Numbered from the stretch's first letter, positions 1-11,339 are shown. The stretch is DNA of 64,000 nucleotides from Onthophagus taurus (GCF_036711975.1 NW_027248940.1:806001-870000), one strand, 5' to 3'. A program made the numbers and translations. Notes: generated from the sequence alone by a model not told the origin.

Positions 1-1384
1 TTTATGATACAGACAAGCGGAGTGTAATATTTTACGTCGTGACATATTCAGCCAACCGAGCGTATGAGAAATTCTCTCACGTCCTCTGATACCATAGATA
101 AAGCGAAGGCAAGAATTCTGCACCCGCTGAATACGACATCTATTCGCAGCATCGATGCAAGAGTGGTAAAGAGCATCCCCATAATTAAAAATGGATAACA
201 CAAGTGACTCGCATAAATTAATTCTTAATTGTTGATGCAGTAAGTTTTTACTTGAATACAAAAGCTTAAGGGTGGAGTAGGCTCTTTGAAGGAGATTACT
301 GACATGCCCTTTAAATCTCAAATCAGAGTCCATGGCAATACCTAAATTACGGGCAACGTGTGTAAAGTTTAGTCGTTCATCGTTAACAAGAATGTTCAAG
401 CATTGCCTAGTCTCATCAGCGGAAGCACCGGTTCCGAAAATAATGACAGACGATTTAGAAGCATTAATAGATAAAAATGGCGTTTGGCGTTGTCAACTAG
501 ACACTTCAAGTCAGAATTCATTAGAGATGGCGACTCACCTATGTTATCCCTAGTAAAGCGAAAGTATACTTGTGTGTCGTCAGCATACATATGGGTTTTA
601 CAGTGTTTTAGGTTAGAACACAGATTAATCGTCTAAATAAGATACAGTATAGGTCCCAAAATCAATCCTTGAGGCACTCCAGAAGTAATAAGGCCTCTCT
701 CCGATAGAGCATCCTGAAATTTAACAATCTGAGAGCAATGTAAAAAATAATTTTTAAAAAAATCAACAGCTATCGCAGAGAGGCCAATATAATGAAGAAC
801 TGCTAGAAGTGTTAAATGATGAATCGTGTCACAAGCCTTAGAAAAGTCGATCAAAACAAGCGCAGTCCCACTCCTCTCATCCATCCCACGCAAGACATCG
901 TCGGTAACATCAAGAAGAGCCGTGGTACAGCTGAAACCAGGTCGAAATCCAGACTGATTGGCTGGTAATATATTAAATTCAGTAAGATGGCCCCAAATTC
1001 TCGCCGCCACAATCCTCTCTAAAACCTTCGAGGTAACATTTAAAATACTAATAGGCCGTAAATCAACCAATGCATTTGGATTCTTGTTTTTTGGAATGCA
1101 GTTTTCCATTGGTCGGGATAAACCCCAAATTCCAGACAACAGTTAATAATATGACACAAATATGGAACAATAACAGGGCAACACAACAACAACATTTTTA
1201 CGCTAATACCATCACACCCAACTGCATTAGTTTTAATAGATTGTAACGTACGAAAGACTTCCTCTTCAAAGGCAAGCGAAAAGTACAGCCTACCAGATAC
1301 TTGCATCACCAGGGCTGTTATTTTGAGAGGATAGAAAAAAATTGTTAATAGAATCAGCATCGCCAATGTTGCTAGGAATGCCAC
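1..1384 (-). mobile_element. Jockey-like non-LTR retrotransposon, broken reverse transcriptase
   Basis: Read on the minus strand from 1384 down to the left edge, this is the reverse transcriptase of a Jockey-type LINE. In order I see the finger region with VGCDGIS near 1230, DLRPISILN near 1070, the catalytic stretch DFSKACDTI near 850, SGVPQGLILGPILY near 680-635, MYADDTQVY at 590 (the YADD active site), and a C-terminal segment ending in NSCLRFIYG and LGWLNMSRRKIL at about 130-20. The frame changes at least three times (near 1139, 630 and 400), so this is a dead copy. The 3' end runs off the window. The assignment rests on RT motif order and the terminal domain; the exact clade is inferred. 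Confidence 0.85.
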
Positions 1385-2063
1385 TAGTTTTATTTTTATA
1401 AACTCCCTATAAAGATCTGAAGGTACCCCATAGTCTTTTGAATTATTATGCCTGAATACGTGAGATAAAAAGGCTTTCTTTTCATGTTGGAGTGCAATAT
1501 TGTTGAAGTTACGTAGTTGTTTGTATTTTCGTTGTTGTTATCGATTATCGAGCACTAATATTAAAGGACCTAACAGATAATTATTAGCTCACATGCATCA
1601 AGTGACGTAAGCAAGTGAATCTTTAACAAGAACTCATTGAGAAGGCTTGTTTTCCATGGCATACTAGGCTAAATATCCATATGATATGTGTGCATTTTTC
1701 AAAAAACCCTAATTATCTCCCAAACTATTAATGTTAGGTATGGGACATATGGGATATAAAAGATGTAGAATGAGACACCGAAGACGACTAAGTAATAAAA
1801 TATGGAAGGTGCTATTTAAAAAAATGAAGTTATGGTACTTCCAAATTTCGAAAAATTAACGTGCCATAGTAAAGTGACCAAACGTTCTAGACAGCCATTC
1901 TCGGCACCAAAACATACTCCATCATGTTGCTTAAGCATGTTCTGAATCCTAAATTGATATCCCAAAAATCAAGTGTTCTCTGATTTTTTGAACAAATGTC
2001 TGCTGGAGCAGATTTTTCTAGAAAAATGTGAATAACTCGAGAATCCAAATATGTAAAAATATA
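1385..2063. other. AT-rich stretch without a recognised gene
   Basis: No convincing coding sequence or structured repeat was recognised here on either strand. The stretch separates the LINE remnant from the first small terminal-repeat element and may include the degenerate 5' end of that LINE. Confidence 0.5.
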
Positions 2064-2246
2064 CAGGGTGTTCCATTTAAAAAAATAAAGAAGATTGCGA
2101 CTTCCGGTATAACCGGAAGTGCTAGAAATCTAAAAATATTTTAGTCGAAGAGAACGCAATTGATAATGCTTAAGTCTGAATTCTCAAATTTTTGTTTTGG
2201 CCAGAAACCCAGAAACGTCTAATGACCGGTCTCGCTGAGACACCTG
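2064..2246. mobile_element. Possible 183-base MITE
   Basis: The block begins TA-CAGGGTGTTCC and ends ACACCTG-TA, the arrangement expected for a Tc1/mariner-derived MITE with a TA target duplication. The inverted repeat is only recognisable for about ten bases, so this is a weak call. An internal palindrome CCGGTATAACCGG is visible near 2105. Confidence 0.35.
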
Positions 2247-2350
2247 TATAAGTCAATATTTTTGAGGTTATCCTAATAATTATTGGACGTATCGAATTTT
2301 TTAATAAACAATATTTGTTTCAAATTAAATTAAGCACAACTTTTATTATA

Positions 2351-3326
2351 CAGTGTGTCCGTAAAGTAACTAAAGATTGACATTGTGTGGTAGCACGCCA
2401 TCTTGTTGGAATAACTGCCGTTGGAATTGATTTGTGTCAACATTATCGGGATGGAAGGAATGACATCGCTTTGAAAAAATTTAAACATCTCTTTCCACTT
2501 AACGTTTCCTCAAATCTTTTGCGGATATTGGGTGTGCGAACTTTCTTGGCTAATTTGGATTTGCTAACTTTGTCTATTTACTTGTCCACTCAATGTAAAT
2601 GTATCTTTGTCGAAAAAATTATGTTTTTGACAAAGTCTTCGTCATCGTTACAAAATTGTTGTTGCAAAAACTACGATTCATTGCTCGTGAATCAGGTTTA
2701 CTTTATGGGAATGATATTTTTCGTGTTTTAAAATTTTATGAACCGTTGATTTACTAATGTCGAAATTAGACCCAATACTCCTTATAGTAACATGAGGGTT
2801 TTCTTGCCCAGCCAAAACCACGATTTGTTGAACTTCCCTTGCAACATTTAGTAGGCCAGACATCGAGATATGCTTCGAGCTGGGCTCACCATACTTTGGC
2901 TAATGAGTTGGCGATCAGGATATGTTGTATTAAAGAGGTCAACTACTTACTAAATCAGTTTTTGACACTTAGGAAATTGTTTAAAATAATTGGTTACCAT
3001 AGTTACTCATGGCTACTGCTATTTTATCATGTCAACAAAACTTTAAAGAAATTTTTCTCGAAAATGTTCTTATGTAAGCAATATTAATATTGACTGTATT
3101 AGATTCAGAAACAAAAGTTCTTTCATATTCCGTAATAAAAATGGGGGATTGCCATTTGAAAAAAATACCGATGACGTCATAACTCGCTTAAAAATGGTAG
3201 AAGAAATTTAAAATCTACACCAAACAATTGCAAAAAATTTAAATCTTTAGACCCGTTTCAGAGATTTTTCCATAAACCGTCTATAATGATTTCATCGCCT
3301 ATATCCGTTATTTTAGGGACACACTG
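2351..3326 (-). mobile_element. Truncated Tc1/mariner element with transposase 5' half
   Basis: The 976-base element is bounded by inverted repeats: left CAGTGTGTCCGTAAAGTAAC, right the reverse complement with two changes, each next to TA. On the minus strand 2863-2678 encodes a helix-turn-helix with HVTIRSIGSNFDISKSTVHK, the DNA-binding start of a Tc1/mariner transposase. Further down, in broken frames, come VKNIIFS and finally LFQQDGVLPHNV at about 2420-2380, the second catalytic aspartate motif. The element ends there, so the C-terminal catalytic part is missing. It cannot be autonomous. Its orientation is opposite to that of the neighbouring transposase half at 3430-4167. Confidence 0.7.
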
Positions 3327-3425
3327 TATAATAACATTTTACCATAAAACAAAATTTTAATTTCAAACTAAATAGTACAGTACAAATCGAGATATATACT
3401 ATACAGGGTCCGCAACTATTGTACA
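3327..3425. other. Spacer between two mariner remnants
   Basis: AT-rich spacer that ends with TATACAGGGTCCGCAAC near 3396-3415, which could be a terminal repeat of the following transposase remnant. No gene is seen. Confidence 0.4.
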
Positions 3426-4167
3426 ATACTGCGCATTTTAAGGGAGCAGTTGCTTTATCCTTATCATTACAACACCGTTCAAGCTCTAACAGAAAATGAT
3501 GGCGAAAAAAGAGAGATTTTTTGTAGGTGGACCATACAGGAAGAAGTAGTAAACGTCGACTTTCCCATAAACATTGTATTTACGGATAAAGCAACATTTA
3601 CTCAAAGCGGAATTTTTAATATTTATAATGCGCACGTTTCAATACTAGAAACTCATCATCAGTGGCGATTCGGTGTTAATGTATGGGCTGGAGTTATAGG
3701 TGATCAGTTATTAGGTCCATTTTTTCTTCCAAAGAGATTGACAGCCGATGTCTAGATACATTTTTTTACAAAATGAGCTTACAGAGGCATTTGATGAATT
3801 ACCTCAACAAATTCTAGAAGATTGCTACTTTATGCACGACGGAGCACCAGCACATAATGCACGCGCTACTCGAGAATACTTAAATAATAGATTTGGCAAT
3901 AAGTGGATTGGCCGAGGAGGTCCTGTCCCGTGGCCACCTCGTTCACCAGATTTAAATCAGTTAGATTTTTGGTTTTGGGGACATTTAAAACAAATAATTT
4001 ATTCTGAAGACGTTCAAAATGTGCAGGATTTGAAAAATAAAATTAGTAATGCATTTGACGCAGTAAAACAAATTTCCGGTATCTTTGAACCCATAAGAAG
4101 TTCATTTAAAAAACGTATCTGTTTGTGTTTAGAAGTAAATGGTACGCATATTGAACATTTATTATGA
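3426..4167 (+). pseudogene. DD41D Tc1/mariner transposase, C-terminal two thirds
   Basis: This encodes the catalytic part of a Tc1/mariner-superfamily transposase. Frame one (to about 3755) carries YPYHYNTVQALTENDG, the first catalytic block IVFTDKATFT and VWAGVIGDQLLGPFFLP. A frameshift near 3750 moves to a second frame with FMHDGAPAHNARATREYL and PRSPDLNQLDFWFWGHLK. Counting from the aspartate of HDGAP to that of LNQLD gives 41 intervening residues, the signature of the DD41D (rosa-like) group. The N-terminal helix-turn-helix half is absent upstream. The frameshift and the missing N-terminus make this a dead fragment. Confidence 0.85.
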
Positions 4168-4374
4168 CATGATTCTTCTCCAATTTGTTCAATATTCGTT
4201 GTTTTTATGCCGGTTGAAAGATTTTCTTCGACAATCTTTGTTACTTGTTTTGTTAAATTATTAATGAACTGTTATTAATTAATTTGATATTAACTTATTG
4301 TTTATTAAACAATAACTTTAAACTTGGACTGATTGAGATTAAATTAAGTTACATTTACAGACCAAGAGTTTAGA
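4168..4374. other. AT-rich spacer
   Basis: Sequence between the mariner fragment and the Penelope-like fragment. It includes a short inverted motif, TTATTGTTTATTAAACAATAA, around 4295-4316. Nothing else is recognised. Confidence 0.4.
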
Positions 4375-4800
4375 GATCATAACCTTAAACTCCTATCGGA
4401 TATATTCTGTAACAACGGTTTCCCTCGTTCTTTAGTTAATAGAGTCCTCCATTCTCCGGATAAGCCAACCCGTAACATTCCCAGTCATAACCCCATTTCA
4501 CAACTTGATTGGTAGATGACGCTCGATGATTGCAAAGGTTGTGAGATGTGCTACGTTGACACTACGTCCGAAAATCTTAAATCGAGGGTGTCACAACACA
4601 CTAGAGACTGTGCTGCTCTAAATCTGGTGGCACTGCGCTTGTTGAACATCATGTCTTTACGGGCCATAAGTTTGACTTTGATCAGAACAGTATTCTCTGC
4701 AGAGAAAACTTGTACAACAGGAGACTCTTCCTCGAGATGTTTCACATTTCCGCCTTGTCCAAACACAGTCAACTTTAGAACTGACTCCCAGGGTCTTAAC
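4375..4800 (+). mobile_element. Penelope-like element, GIY-YIG endonuclease region
   Basis: The plus strand shows the end of a Penelope-like retroelement. 4375-4515 encodes the post-RT linker with GFPRSLVNRVLHSP. 4545-4610 encodes CYVDTTSENLKSRVSQHTRDC, which corresponds to the Y-(I/V)-G-x-T-x-x-x-L-x-x-R core of the GIY-YIG nuclease. After a frameshift near 4620, 4630-4770 gives EHHVFTGHKFDFDQNSIL and RRLFLEMFHIS, the family's C-terminal block. Reading frame breaks make this a pseudogene. The reverse transcriptase proper is not in the window. Confidence 0.75.
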
Positions 4801-5136
4801 GAAATTTACTGCCACCTGATTGAACTGTCCACCAAGCCATCTGTAGATTCTTTCAGGTCTGATTTCCTCCTTGGGTTCTTTACGGTTTTGATATGAACTC
4901 CCTCTCTCTTTGTGTTCACCATTTTGGGTGTGATGGTATTTTATTATAAAGTTATAATTTAAATTTAACTGGCTTACCCAGTCCCACAGCCTTTTTTGTT
5001 CAAAAATTCTCCACCGGGTATGTTTCGGCCATTTGTCTCCCCCCTTTCCCTGGTTGTGTTCCCTAGAACCAACATTTAACGTTTGCGTCGGCATTCTGCC
5101 GTTTGTTAATTTCGGCCTTAGGGTCTTTTATTTTAA
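4801..5136. other. Probable 3' part of the Penelope-like copy, ending at a TTAA site
   Basis: No independent gene is seen. The stretch continues from the endonuclease remnant to TTAA at 5133-5136, where a piggyBac element begins, and the flank resumes at 6813 after a second TTAA. It is therefore inferred to be the untranslated 3' part of the Penelope-like element or its old flank. Confidence 0.4.
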
Positions 5137-6812
5137 CCTCTTAAGCGCTTATGTCGTATATAATCGTCATCACGAAAGTCGCTGCGAAGTGGGTATGCCG
5201 GATATATTTGCATCTTAGAAATTAAAGTGATATTCAATAGGCAAGACGATTTTCGCCACATATATTTTATTTTTGGTTAGTCTACAGTATGTCCCCGGAT
5301 CGAGTTACAAAGAGGAAAAAAAATTTTATTACTGAATTTTCAAATTTATCTCAGCATAAATAATGCGTCGGATATGTTCAAACCATGAAATCGCACGAAT
5401 TTTATACTCTAACTATAGAAATTAACATACTGTATACTTCGGTCTAACACATGTTTGAACTGGTTTCACGTTTTAATTCGCTGTTCGCCTTTAAAACATA
5501 TTTGTGCAGAAAAAGTAATTAAACCCTAATAATTTCTAAGTGAAATTATTATTTGCTCTTATCATTTAGACATGGTAAAAAAAAATTAGATGTAAATATG
5601 TATGATTCTGGAGATTCCGATATGGACGACGATTACAGCGATGCTTCTGGTGATTCTTCAGATCACGATTGTGACAATGAAAATAAAAATGTAGATTCTT
5701 TTGTTGATATTCCTTGGAGCAACTCTGGTCTTCTTCGATCACATTTCATTATATACACTGGTGAAGATACGTTATATGGTTCTCATTACCCGGATGAACC
5801 CGTATCTTCTGTGTATCTGTGTAAGTTTCAAAACTATCCTGATTATATATAATCAAAGGAACTTACACATTCATTTCTGGGAAGTGATTACTGCTTATTT
5901 TTAGATAATTATGACTCAAATATTGATCTCAGTGATAAAGTAGCGAAATATAAGACTGACTGTGTAGGAACTGTCCGATCAAACAGGAGAGGAATCCCAG
6001 AAGAAGTTAAAAACATAAAAGTAGCAAGAAGTAAACAAATTGCACAGTTTAGAAAGAAGCAGACGATGTTGAAATGGAAGGACTAAAAAGATATGATAAT
6101 GGTGAGGACATAGAGTAAAAAAGCCTATATCAGTTATAGAATACAACACAGGCATGGGAGGTGTAGACCTAGCGGACAATTACTTACATTTTTATTCCTC
6201 TGCCAGAAAGAGACAAAAAATTTTACATGAAATTATTTCGCGACTTTTTGGACATAGCTACCGTAAATTGTTACCAAATTCATACAAAACTTGGTGGTAG
6301 AAAACATCGGCTACATTTTTTGATGGACCTGGGTGAAATGCTTGTCGAAAAATATGCGAAAGAAAAAAATCTTTCAGAAGACCGATCAAGGACACCAAGG
6401 CCTTCTCGGCTACTAGAGCGACATTTCCCAGATTTCCTTTGTTATGAAAACAAAATTAGGAAGGAAAGACGATACTGGTGCAACATGACACCCGAAATGT
6501 TAAACAAAAAAAAAGACCCACGACTTAACTCGAAAGTTTCTAGTTCTAGTGATAGTGCTGGTGTTAGTTCTAATTTAAACTTATGGGGTAAACATATAAT
6601 ATTTATTTCTGTGAAGAATATGTTTTATGTTATTATGTTGTTTTAATAATGAAATAAACCTAATAAGCAAAAACTGGAATTCACTTTTTACGCAGTGGGC
6701 ATGACGATTTTAACAATAAAGATGTTGGGTGTGACGAATATGTTCGCATGCGGCAAAACGGATCGCACACCAGGTTGTCCACATACGCTCGACGTAAAAA
6801 GCGCTTAAGAGG
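5137..6812 (+). mobile_element. piggyBac element 1 (TTAA duplication, 14-base inverted repeats)
   Basis: The element is delimited exactly. TTAA at 5133-5136 and 6813-6816 flank perfect 14-base inverted repeats CCTCTTAAGCGCTT, the hallmark arrangement of piggyBac. It is 1676 bases long, short for an autonomous piggyBac, because the transposase inside is internally deleted. Just inside the ends are GATATATTTGCAT on the left and GAATATGTTCGCATGC on the right. The element sits in Penelope-like flanking sequence. Confidence 0.85.
5553..6646 (+). pseudogene. piggyBac transposase remnant (DDE_Tnp_1_7)
   Basis: The acidic N-terminus (DSGDSDMDDDYSDASGDSSD) is at about 5600-5660, followed by IYTGEDTLYGSHYPDEP. 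The next recognisable piece, CVGTVRSNRRGIPEEVKN near 5960-6010, belongs to the middle of the family, so several hundred codons including the first catalytic aspartates are deleted. Then come AQFRKKQTMLKWKD near 6045-6085, MGGVDLADNYLH in another frame at about 6150-6190, and RDFLDIATVNCYQI with GGRKHRLHFLMDLGEMLVEKY to about 6350. Stops and frameshifts lie near 6085 and 6115. The family moves by cut-and-paste at TTAA; this copy cannot. Confidence 0.8.
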
Positions 6813-6816
6813 TTAA

Positions 6817-7626
6817 TACATTTTTAATTAAATTTATTATTAGGGCTTAGTGCCAAGTATAGGGTCCGTTTTGTAAGTTTCTGGTCCTTGACTTGTTCCT
6901 TTCCTTTCTTCCTTATGTCTTGGATGTTTCCAACAACAACGCCATCTGCTCTCTCTGTCGAACGTCAACCTGGTGACTTTTGTTTACTTAAGTTTTTCCA
7001 CCAGAAACAGTTGCCGTCCCTTGTTCGATCGGTTTCGCGCCTTTTATTGATTTATTTCCTTCTCCATTTTGGTTGATTTCCCAATAAGTTAAACTTACTT
7101 CTTAACACAGTAATATTTCTTTAACAAAGTATATTCCACTGCCTCGGCTATTATTTTATTAACAGTACATATTGTAAGAGTTGCGCTAATATTTTTTGAA
7201 CTAAATTCTGCTGCCACGACTATTATTTATGTAATGTTGCAGATTCAAGTAACTACGCTAATTTCCCTTTAACAAAGCAGATTCTACCGCCTCGGCCGCA
7301 AGCGACCTCGGCTTAGTTTCTTAATCCATCGTTTCTTGTGAGGATGCCAAGGTTATTGGCGGCCGAGGCAGTGCTACATGTTATTCGGATTTGGGTTGAT
7401 ATGATAATAATTGTGATTCCTTGATCCATCGTCTCTTGTAATTAAACCGAGGTAGTGCTACATGTTATTCAGATTTGGGTTGATGTGATATTAATTTTAA
7501 AAACATAGCCCAAGACCGCCTAAGAGACCCCAACGAGAAATGGTTCAACAACAACAACTTCAGAATTAACAAATCGACAGATTTCCAATAAGAAATACTG
7601 TTATTATCCAGCTCCTCTAGTATCTC
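6817..7626. other. Unclassified flank with repeated CCTCGGC motifs
   Basis: Degenerate repetitive DNA. The phrase GTGCTACATGTTATTC followed by GATTTGGGTTGAT occurs twice (about 7372 and 7450), and TGCCTCGGCT or CCGCCTCGGCCGCAAGCG occurs near 7140 and 7290. Around 7500-7600 a short plus-strand frame reads DPNEKWFNNNNFRINKSTDF, which looks like an old coding remnant that I cannot place. No functional gene is seen. Confidence 0.4.
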
Positions 7627-8115
7627 TTAACCCGGTTATGACCGAATTAATTTTTTTTAGATATTTGTGTTTCCAGTGTCATTTTGGTGCAGTTTTTATC
7701 CTTTGTAAAACTTCAAGCATTATTTTTAAGAAAATAGTATTCTTTCGTAGTTTTTTTTTATTGTTCCATTAATGCATCAATGGGCATGAACAGGACCATA
7801 TACTTTCTCAATAAAATCAAGCAAATCAACATCAACTTTAACAATAAATGTATTGGCATTATTTATTGTCCATTATCTTGTGTGGACAATTTTGTTTTTC
7901 AAATCACTTGCGTTGGCACTCTTGAAGCCAATTTATAGGAAGATGAACATCCTCTTCCTGCCAGGGGAATACCATATTTTTGTAAATACGTTTGCTTAAT
8001 CAAATAATGCATTTTTTACCCAAGTCCTTTTTTGTATAGTTGCCATCCGTTGTGCAACTAAAACTTCTTCCACCACTTCTTCGATCTAATGGAAATCCTG
8101 TAATTACCTATGTTC

Positions 8116-8355
8116 TCATCTATCCTGTCTACACCGCCCATAAATTGACTGTATTGAGCTACTACATGAGGTTATGCAATTGGCAACCTTTTTTTTCTGT
8201 TTTAATGTCCACCTTTTCACTCTACATTCTGGAAGTGTAGAATCATAAGTACTGACCATCAGAACTATTCTATTATCATGCCAGCTTGTAACGATTTGTT
8301 TATTGGCAACATCTGTATAATAGTCAAAGACAACTCTGTTCTTCTCTTCTACCAC
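8116..8355 (-). pseudogene. piggyBac 2 transposase, C-terminal fragment
   Basis: Encodes VVEEKNRVVFDYYTDVANKQ, TSWHDNRIVLMVSTYDS and VKRWTLKQKKKV, matching the block of piggyBac transposases that reads the W-x-D-N-x-x-V motif. This is followed by a Q-rich tail corresponding to the region before the GGVD motif. It is cut off upstream by the mariner insertion that begins at 8415 and downstream by stops. Confidence 0.7.
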
Positions 8356-8789
8356 TTAGCACTAAAAGCATTATAGGATACTTTTCAATTCTATTTTATT
8401 TAATAGTTCATGTACAGGGTGTCCAAATTTCGATGGGTTTGCAGGGTATCTCAGTTATTATGAAAGATAGAAAGTTGCGGTTTTCGCGAACCTGAGCTAC
8501 TTTTTTGTGAAACTTATAATGCCGCAAACCAAATTTTCGATTTTCAATGATATATAATACTCTATACTTATCTTTATAATTATCCTCGAAATTAAAAAAA
8601 CCACATTATTTTATAAGTAGGCTATGATAAATTAAGTGATCGCGTTGCTAGGATACCAGAATAAACAAAGAATTTTGAAAATACTATAATATTAATTATT
8701 GACTTATTAAAAAAATGTATCTATTAAATTTTGTTTGCTAAAAACGAAAAATTATTAAAAACTAAACATTATGCAAATATGGCTTCAAG

Positions 8790-9913
8790 TTACAAGAATT
8801 GTTCAAAGTTGTTACCATTTTGATGCACACATTGTTCACAAGGTTTAGTAATGCGTTTAATTGCATTTAGAATAGTTATGGGATGTTGCTGTAAATGTGA
8901 AAAAGCATCAGTTACAGCAATTTTCAATTCCAATTTTGTTCGATTCTGGGTACTATATACCCGATTCTTGATATATCCCCATAAAAAGAAGTCCAAAATA
9001 GATAAATCAGGTGATCTTGCTGGCCATCGCGTTGGACCATGTGTGCCTATCCACCTACCAGGAAATTCTGCAGTTAGGTAGCGACTCACTAACTGCGCAT
9101 TATGAGCGGGAGCTCCGTCCTGCTGAAAATAAATATTATTTAGCCGAATAAGAGAAATATCATCCAAAATCTCTAGCAAAGCCTCTTGCAAGATGGCCAA
9201 ATAGCGATTAACGCAAAGGTTTCCTTCAAATATTTTATAAACAATTCGTGGCCCAATAATAAAACATGCCACGCTAAAACCAAATTTTCCTTGACGCTCC
9301 CGCTCAATTACAATATGTTGGTTTTCTTTATGCCAATGCCTGTTATTATGACGATTATAGATTCCTGTGCTGGTAAAATATGCCTCATCAGATCATATAA
9401 TAGAGGAACTAAATTCAATATTATTTTGTGCATGGTTCAAATACCAGTTACAGAATTCCAAACGTCGTTTGGCATCTCCCGGGTGTAAGTGGTGAACTAT
9501 TTGTTCTTTGTAGGGTTTATATTTATACTTTTTTAGAATCGCACAGGCTGTCGATTTTTTAATTCCAACTTAACATTCAATTTCCCTACATGATGTTTTA
9601 GGCGCGGCTTCCACACATCCTAACACGGTAATTTCATTGTTATTCCGATTTTCTTTATTATATTTTTCTGGCCTGGGCATCAAAAAACTTCCATAATTGA
9701 TCAAATTACGCTTTATTCGCAAAAAAATTTTTGAATTTGGTTGCGCTCTTTCTGGATATCTGAAGTGAAACAATCTGCTAATAAAATGTTATTGCTGATA
9801 AATGTTGCATTCTACCTATTTATGTATAATTCAGCAGCTTGATCAACATTTTCATTTGCATGAATGTAACATGCTAGCATGTCATATTTTTCATAATTTT
9901 CATAGCGCTCCAT
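8790..9913 (-). pseudogene. Nearly intact DD41D transposase with one spliceosomal intron and two stops
   Basis: Exon 1 is 9913-9816, starting MERYENYEKYDMLACY, and exon 2 is 9759-8790. The 56-base intron (GTAGAA...TTCAG) joins AAT-AG to A-TAT in phase, restoring the expected NRYPERAQPN. Total 355 codons, normal for the group. The order is N-terminal helix-turn-helix, IKKSTACAIL, SDEAYFTSTGIYN (first D), YFQQDGAPAHNA (second D) and ARSPDLSILDFFLWGY (third D). There are 41 residues between the last two. In-frame stops interrupt it near 9572 and 9393, the second where a tryptophan is expected. Otherwise it is well preserved, so it died recently. Confidence 0.85.
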
Positions 9914-10061
9914 TTCAAGAAAAAGATAATTAAGTTAAGTTAATTAAAGGAAATTAAGTGACACACGACTTATTGTTAGCACAAAATTCAAAATTAAGTT
10001 TGACAGTAATTAACTATATTTACTTTGTTTATTCCGGTATCCTAGCAACGCGATCACTTAA

Positions 10062-10314
10062 TAGACAACCTAAGCCTTGACGTAACAGAGATGGGCGGAG
10101 CTTATATCGACTCCAAACATTTTCATAGCTAAGTGTGTTGCTAACGGTAAATCACCATATGCAATTTTTCAATTAGTGTTAAAATAAAATAAACTAAGTG
10201 ACTTTTTATGACATTTTTATTACGGTTTATCATTAGCAACTGTGGTTAGCAACGAAATTGTTTGGAGTCGATATAAGCTCCGCCCATCTCTGTGACGTCA
10301 GGTTAGGCAGTCTA
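10062..10314. mobile_element. MITE nested inside the mariner right repeat
   Basis: About 253 bases with inverted repeats of roughly 50 bases. Both arms contain AGAGATGGGCGGAGCTTATA followed by TCGACTCCAAACA (left near 10087-10118, right reverse-complemented near 10258-10295). The mariner terminal repeat sequence is continuous on either side when the block is removed (CGATCACTTAA joins TTTATCAT). Non-coding. The superfamily is not assigned. Confidence 0.75.
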
Positions 10315-10844
10315 TTTATCATTGCCTACTTGTAAAATAATGTATTTTATTCAATTTCGAGGTTAATTATAAAGGTAAGTATAGAGTATTATATATCATT
10401 GAAAAGCTTGAAAAAAATCCAGTTCAATAAAAAAATAAAATATAGGTGGTTCCATTTAAAAAAACCTAAGTTGTGTTTATAACTCAAAAACCGTGATGAC
10501 TAGAAAAATTCTACGTGCACCATTGGATTCTCCGTGAAAAAATCTATTAGAACCCGTTTTTACTTTTTTACTAAGTTTCCGGATAGCCGAGATACGGGGG
10601 GTGTCTGAAAATCGTAAATTTTGAAATACTCCCTGTATATCAAAAACGAAGAGGTCTATGAAAATTTGGTTTGCGGCATTATAAGTTTCACAAAAAAGTA
10701 GCTCAGGTTCGCGAAAACCGCAACTTTCTATCTTTCATAATAACTGAGATATCCTGCAAACCCATCGAAATTTGGACACCCTGTACATCCATATCTTTTT
10801 CCTGTAAAGGCGTTACTAGTTTTGGTAAGACTTTTATTAGTCCA

Positions 10845-11265
10845 TATTAAAATAATAAACAAATAAATTTAATATAACTTCTTATCTTGCAAAATTCAAT
10901 TAATTTTAACGGAACCGGTTTCGACTAGTTTTACTTAGTCATCTTCAGCCGAATCTACAATTATATTTTAATTACAATTTAATAATTAAAAGTTAAAATT
11001 CTTATAGAACTTACGGTCAATAAAAAAATAAAATCAACATCACAAAGAGTAGACATATAAATAACATTTTAAAAATGTGAAATTACACTTTAAAATATAA
11101 TATATAAATAAATAAACTGTAAAAAGACAAAACCACATAAGTTCTTACACAAACGATGTACAAAATAACACTAAAATGGATTACCTTTAAAACTTGTATG
11201 AAAAAAAAATGTGTTTTTTCATACAAGTTTTAAAGGAACGAAACTTGCAACATGGATATCAACAG
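10845..11265. mobile_element. 421-base non-autonomous insertion with 13-base target duplication
   Basis: TTTTATTAGTCCA occurs at 10832-10844 and again at 11266-11278, flanking the insertion, a duplication length typical of target-primed reverse transcription. Inside, AACCGGTTTCGACTAG and TAGTCATCTTCAGCC near 10912-10950 resemble the conserved block found near Penelope-like and some SINE ends. A perfect palindrome with arms AAAACTTGTATGAAAAAA lies at about 11188-11236. No coding sequence. Confidence 0.6.
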
Positions 11266-11339
11266 TTTTATTAGTCCAAGTACAGCAGGTTCCCCTACAC
11301 TAAATGCTGGTTCCTTTATAGTTGGTTTCCTTACTTTTT

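Larger units (their letters stand above)
8415..10783 (-). mobile_element. DD41D Tc1/mariner element with long inverted repeats, inserted in piggyBac 2
   Basis: TA at 8413-8414 and 10784-10785 flanks inverted repeats that begin CAGGGTGTCCAAATTTCGAT. The first 125 bases pair almost perfectly (8415-8540 with 10658-10783). With two later insertions removed, similarity continues to about 8670 on the left and 10021 on the right, so each terminal repeat was about 250 bases. The right repeat has been opened by a MITE at 10062-10314 and by a second insertion of roughly 250 bases at about 10407-10655. The transposase gene occupies 8790-9913. Confidence 0.85.

Noticed and set aside
2387..2731. 114-codon plus-strand frame in the truncated mariner
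   Set aside because: Antisense to the transposase remnant containing QQDG and helix-turn-helix motifs.
7290..7320. GC-rich palindromic CCTCGGCCGCAAGCGACCTC as a tRNA or structured RNA
   Set aside because: No cloverleaf, no A or B box; a similar phrase at 40314 points to a dispersed repeat.
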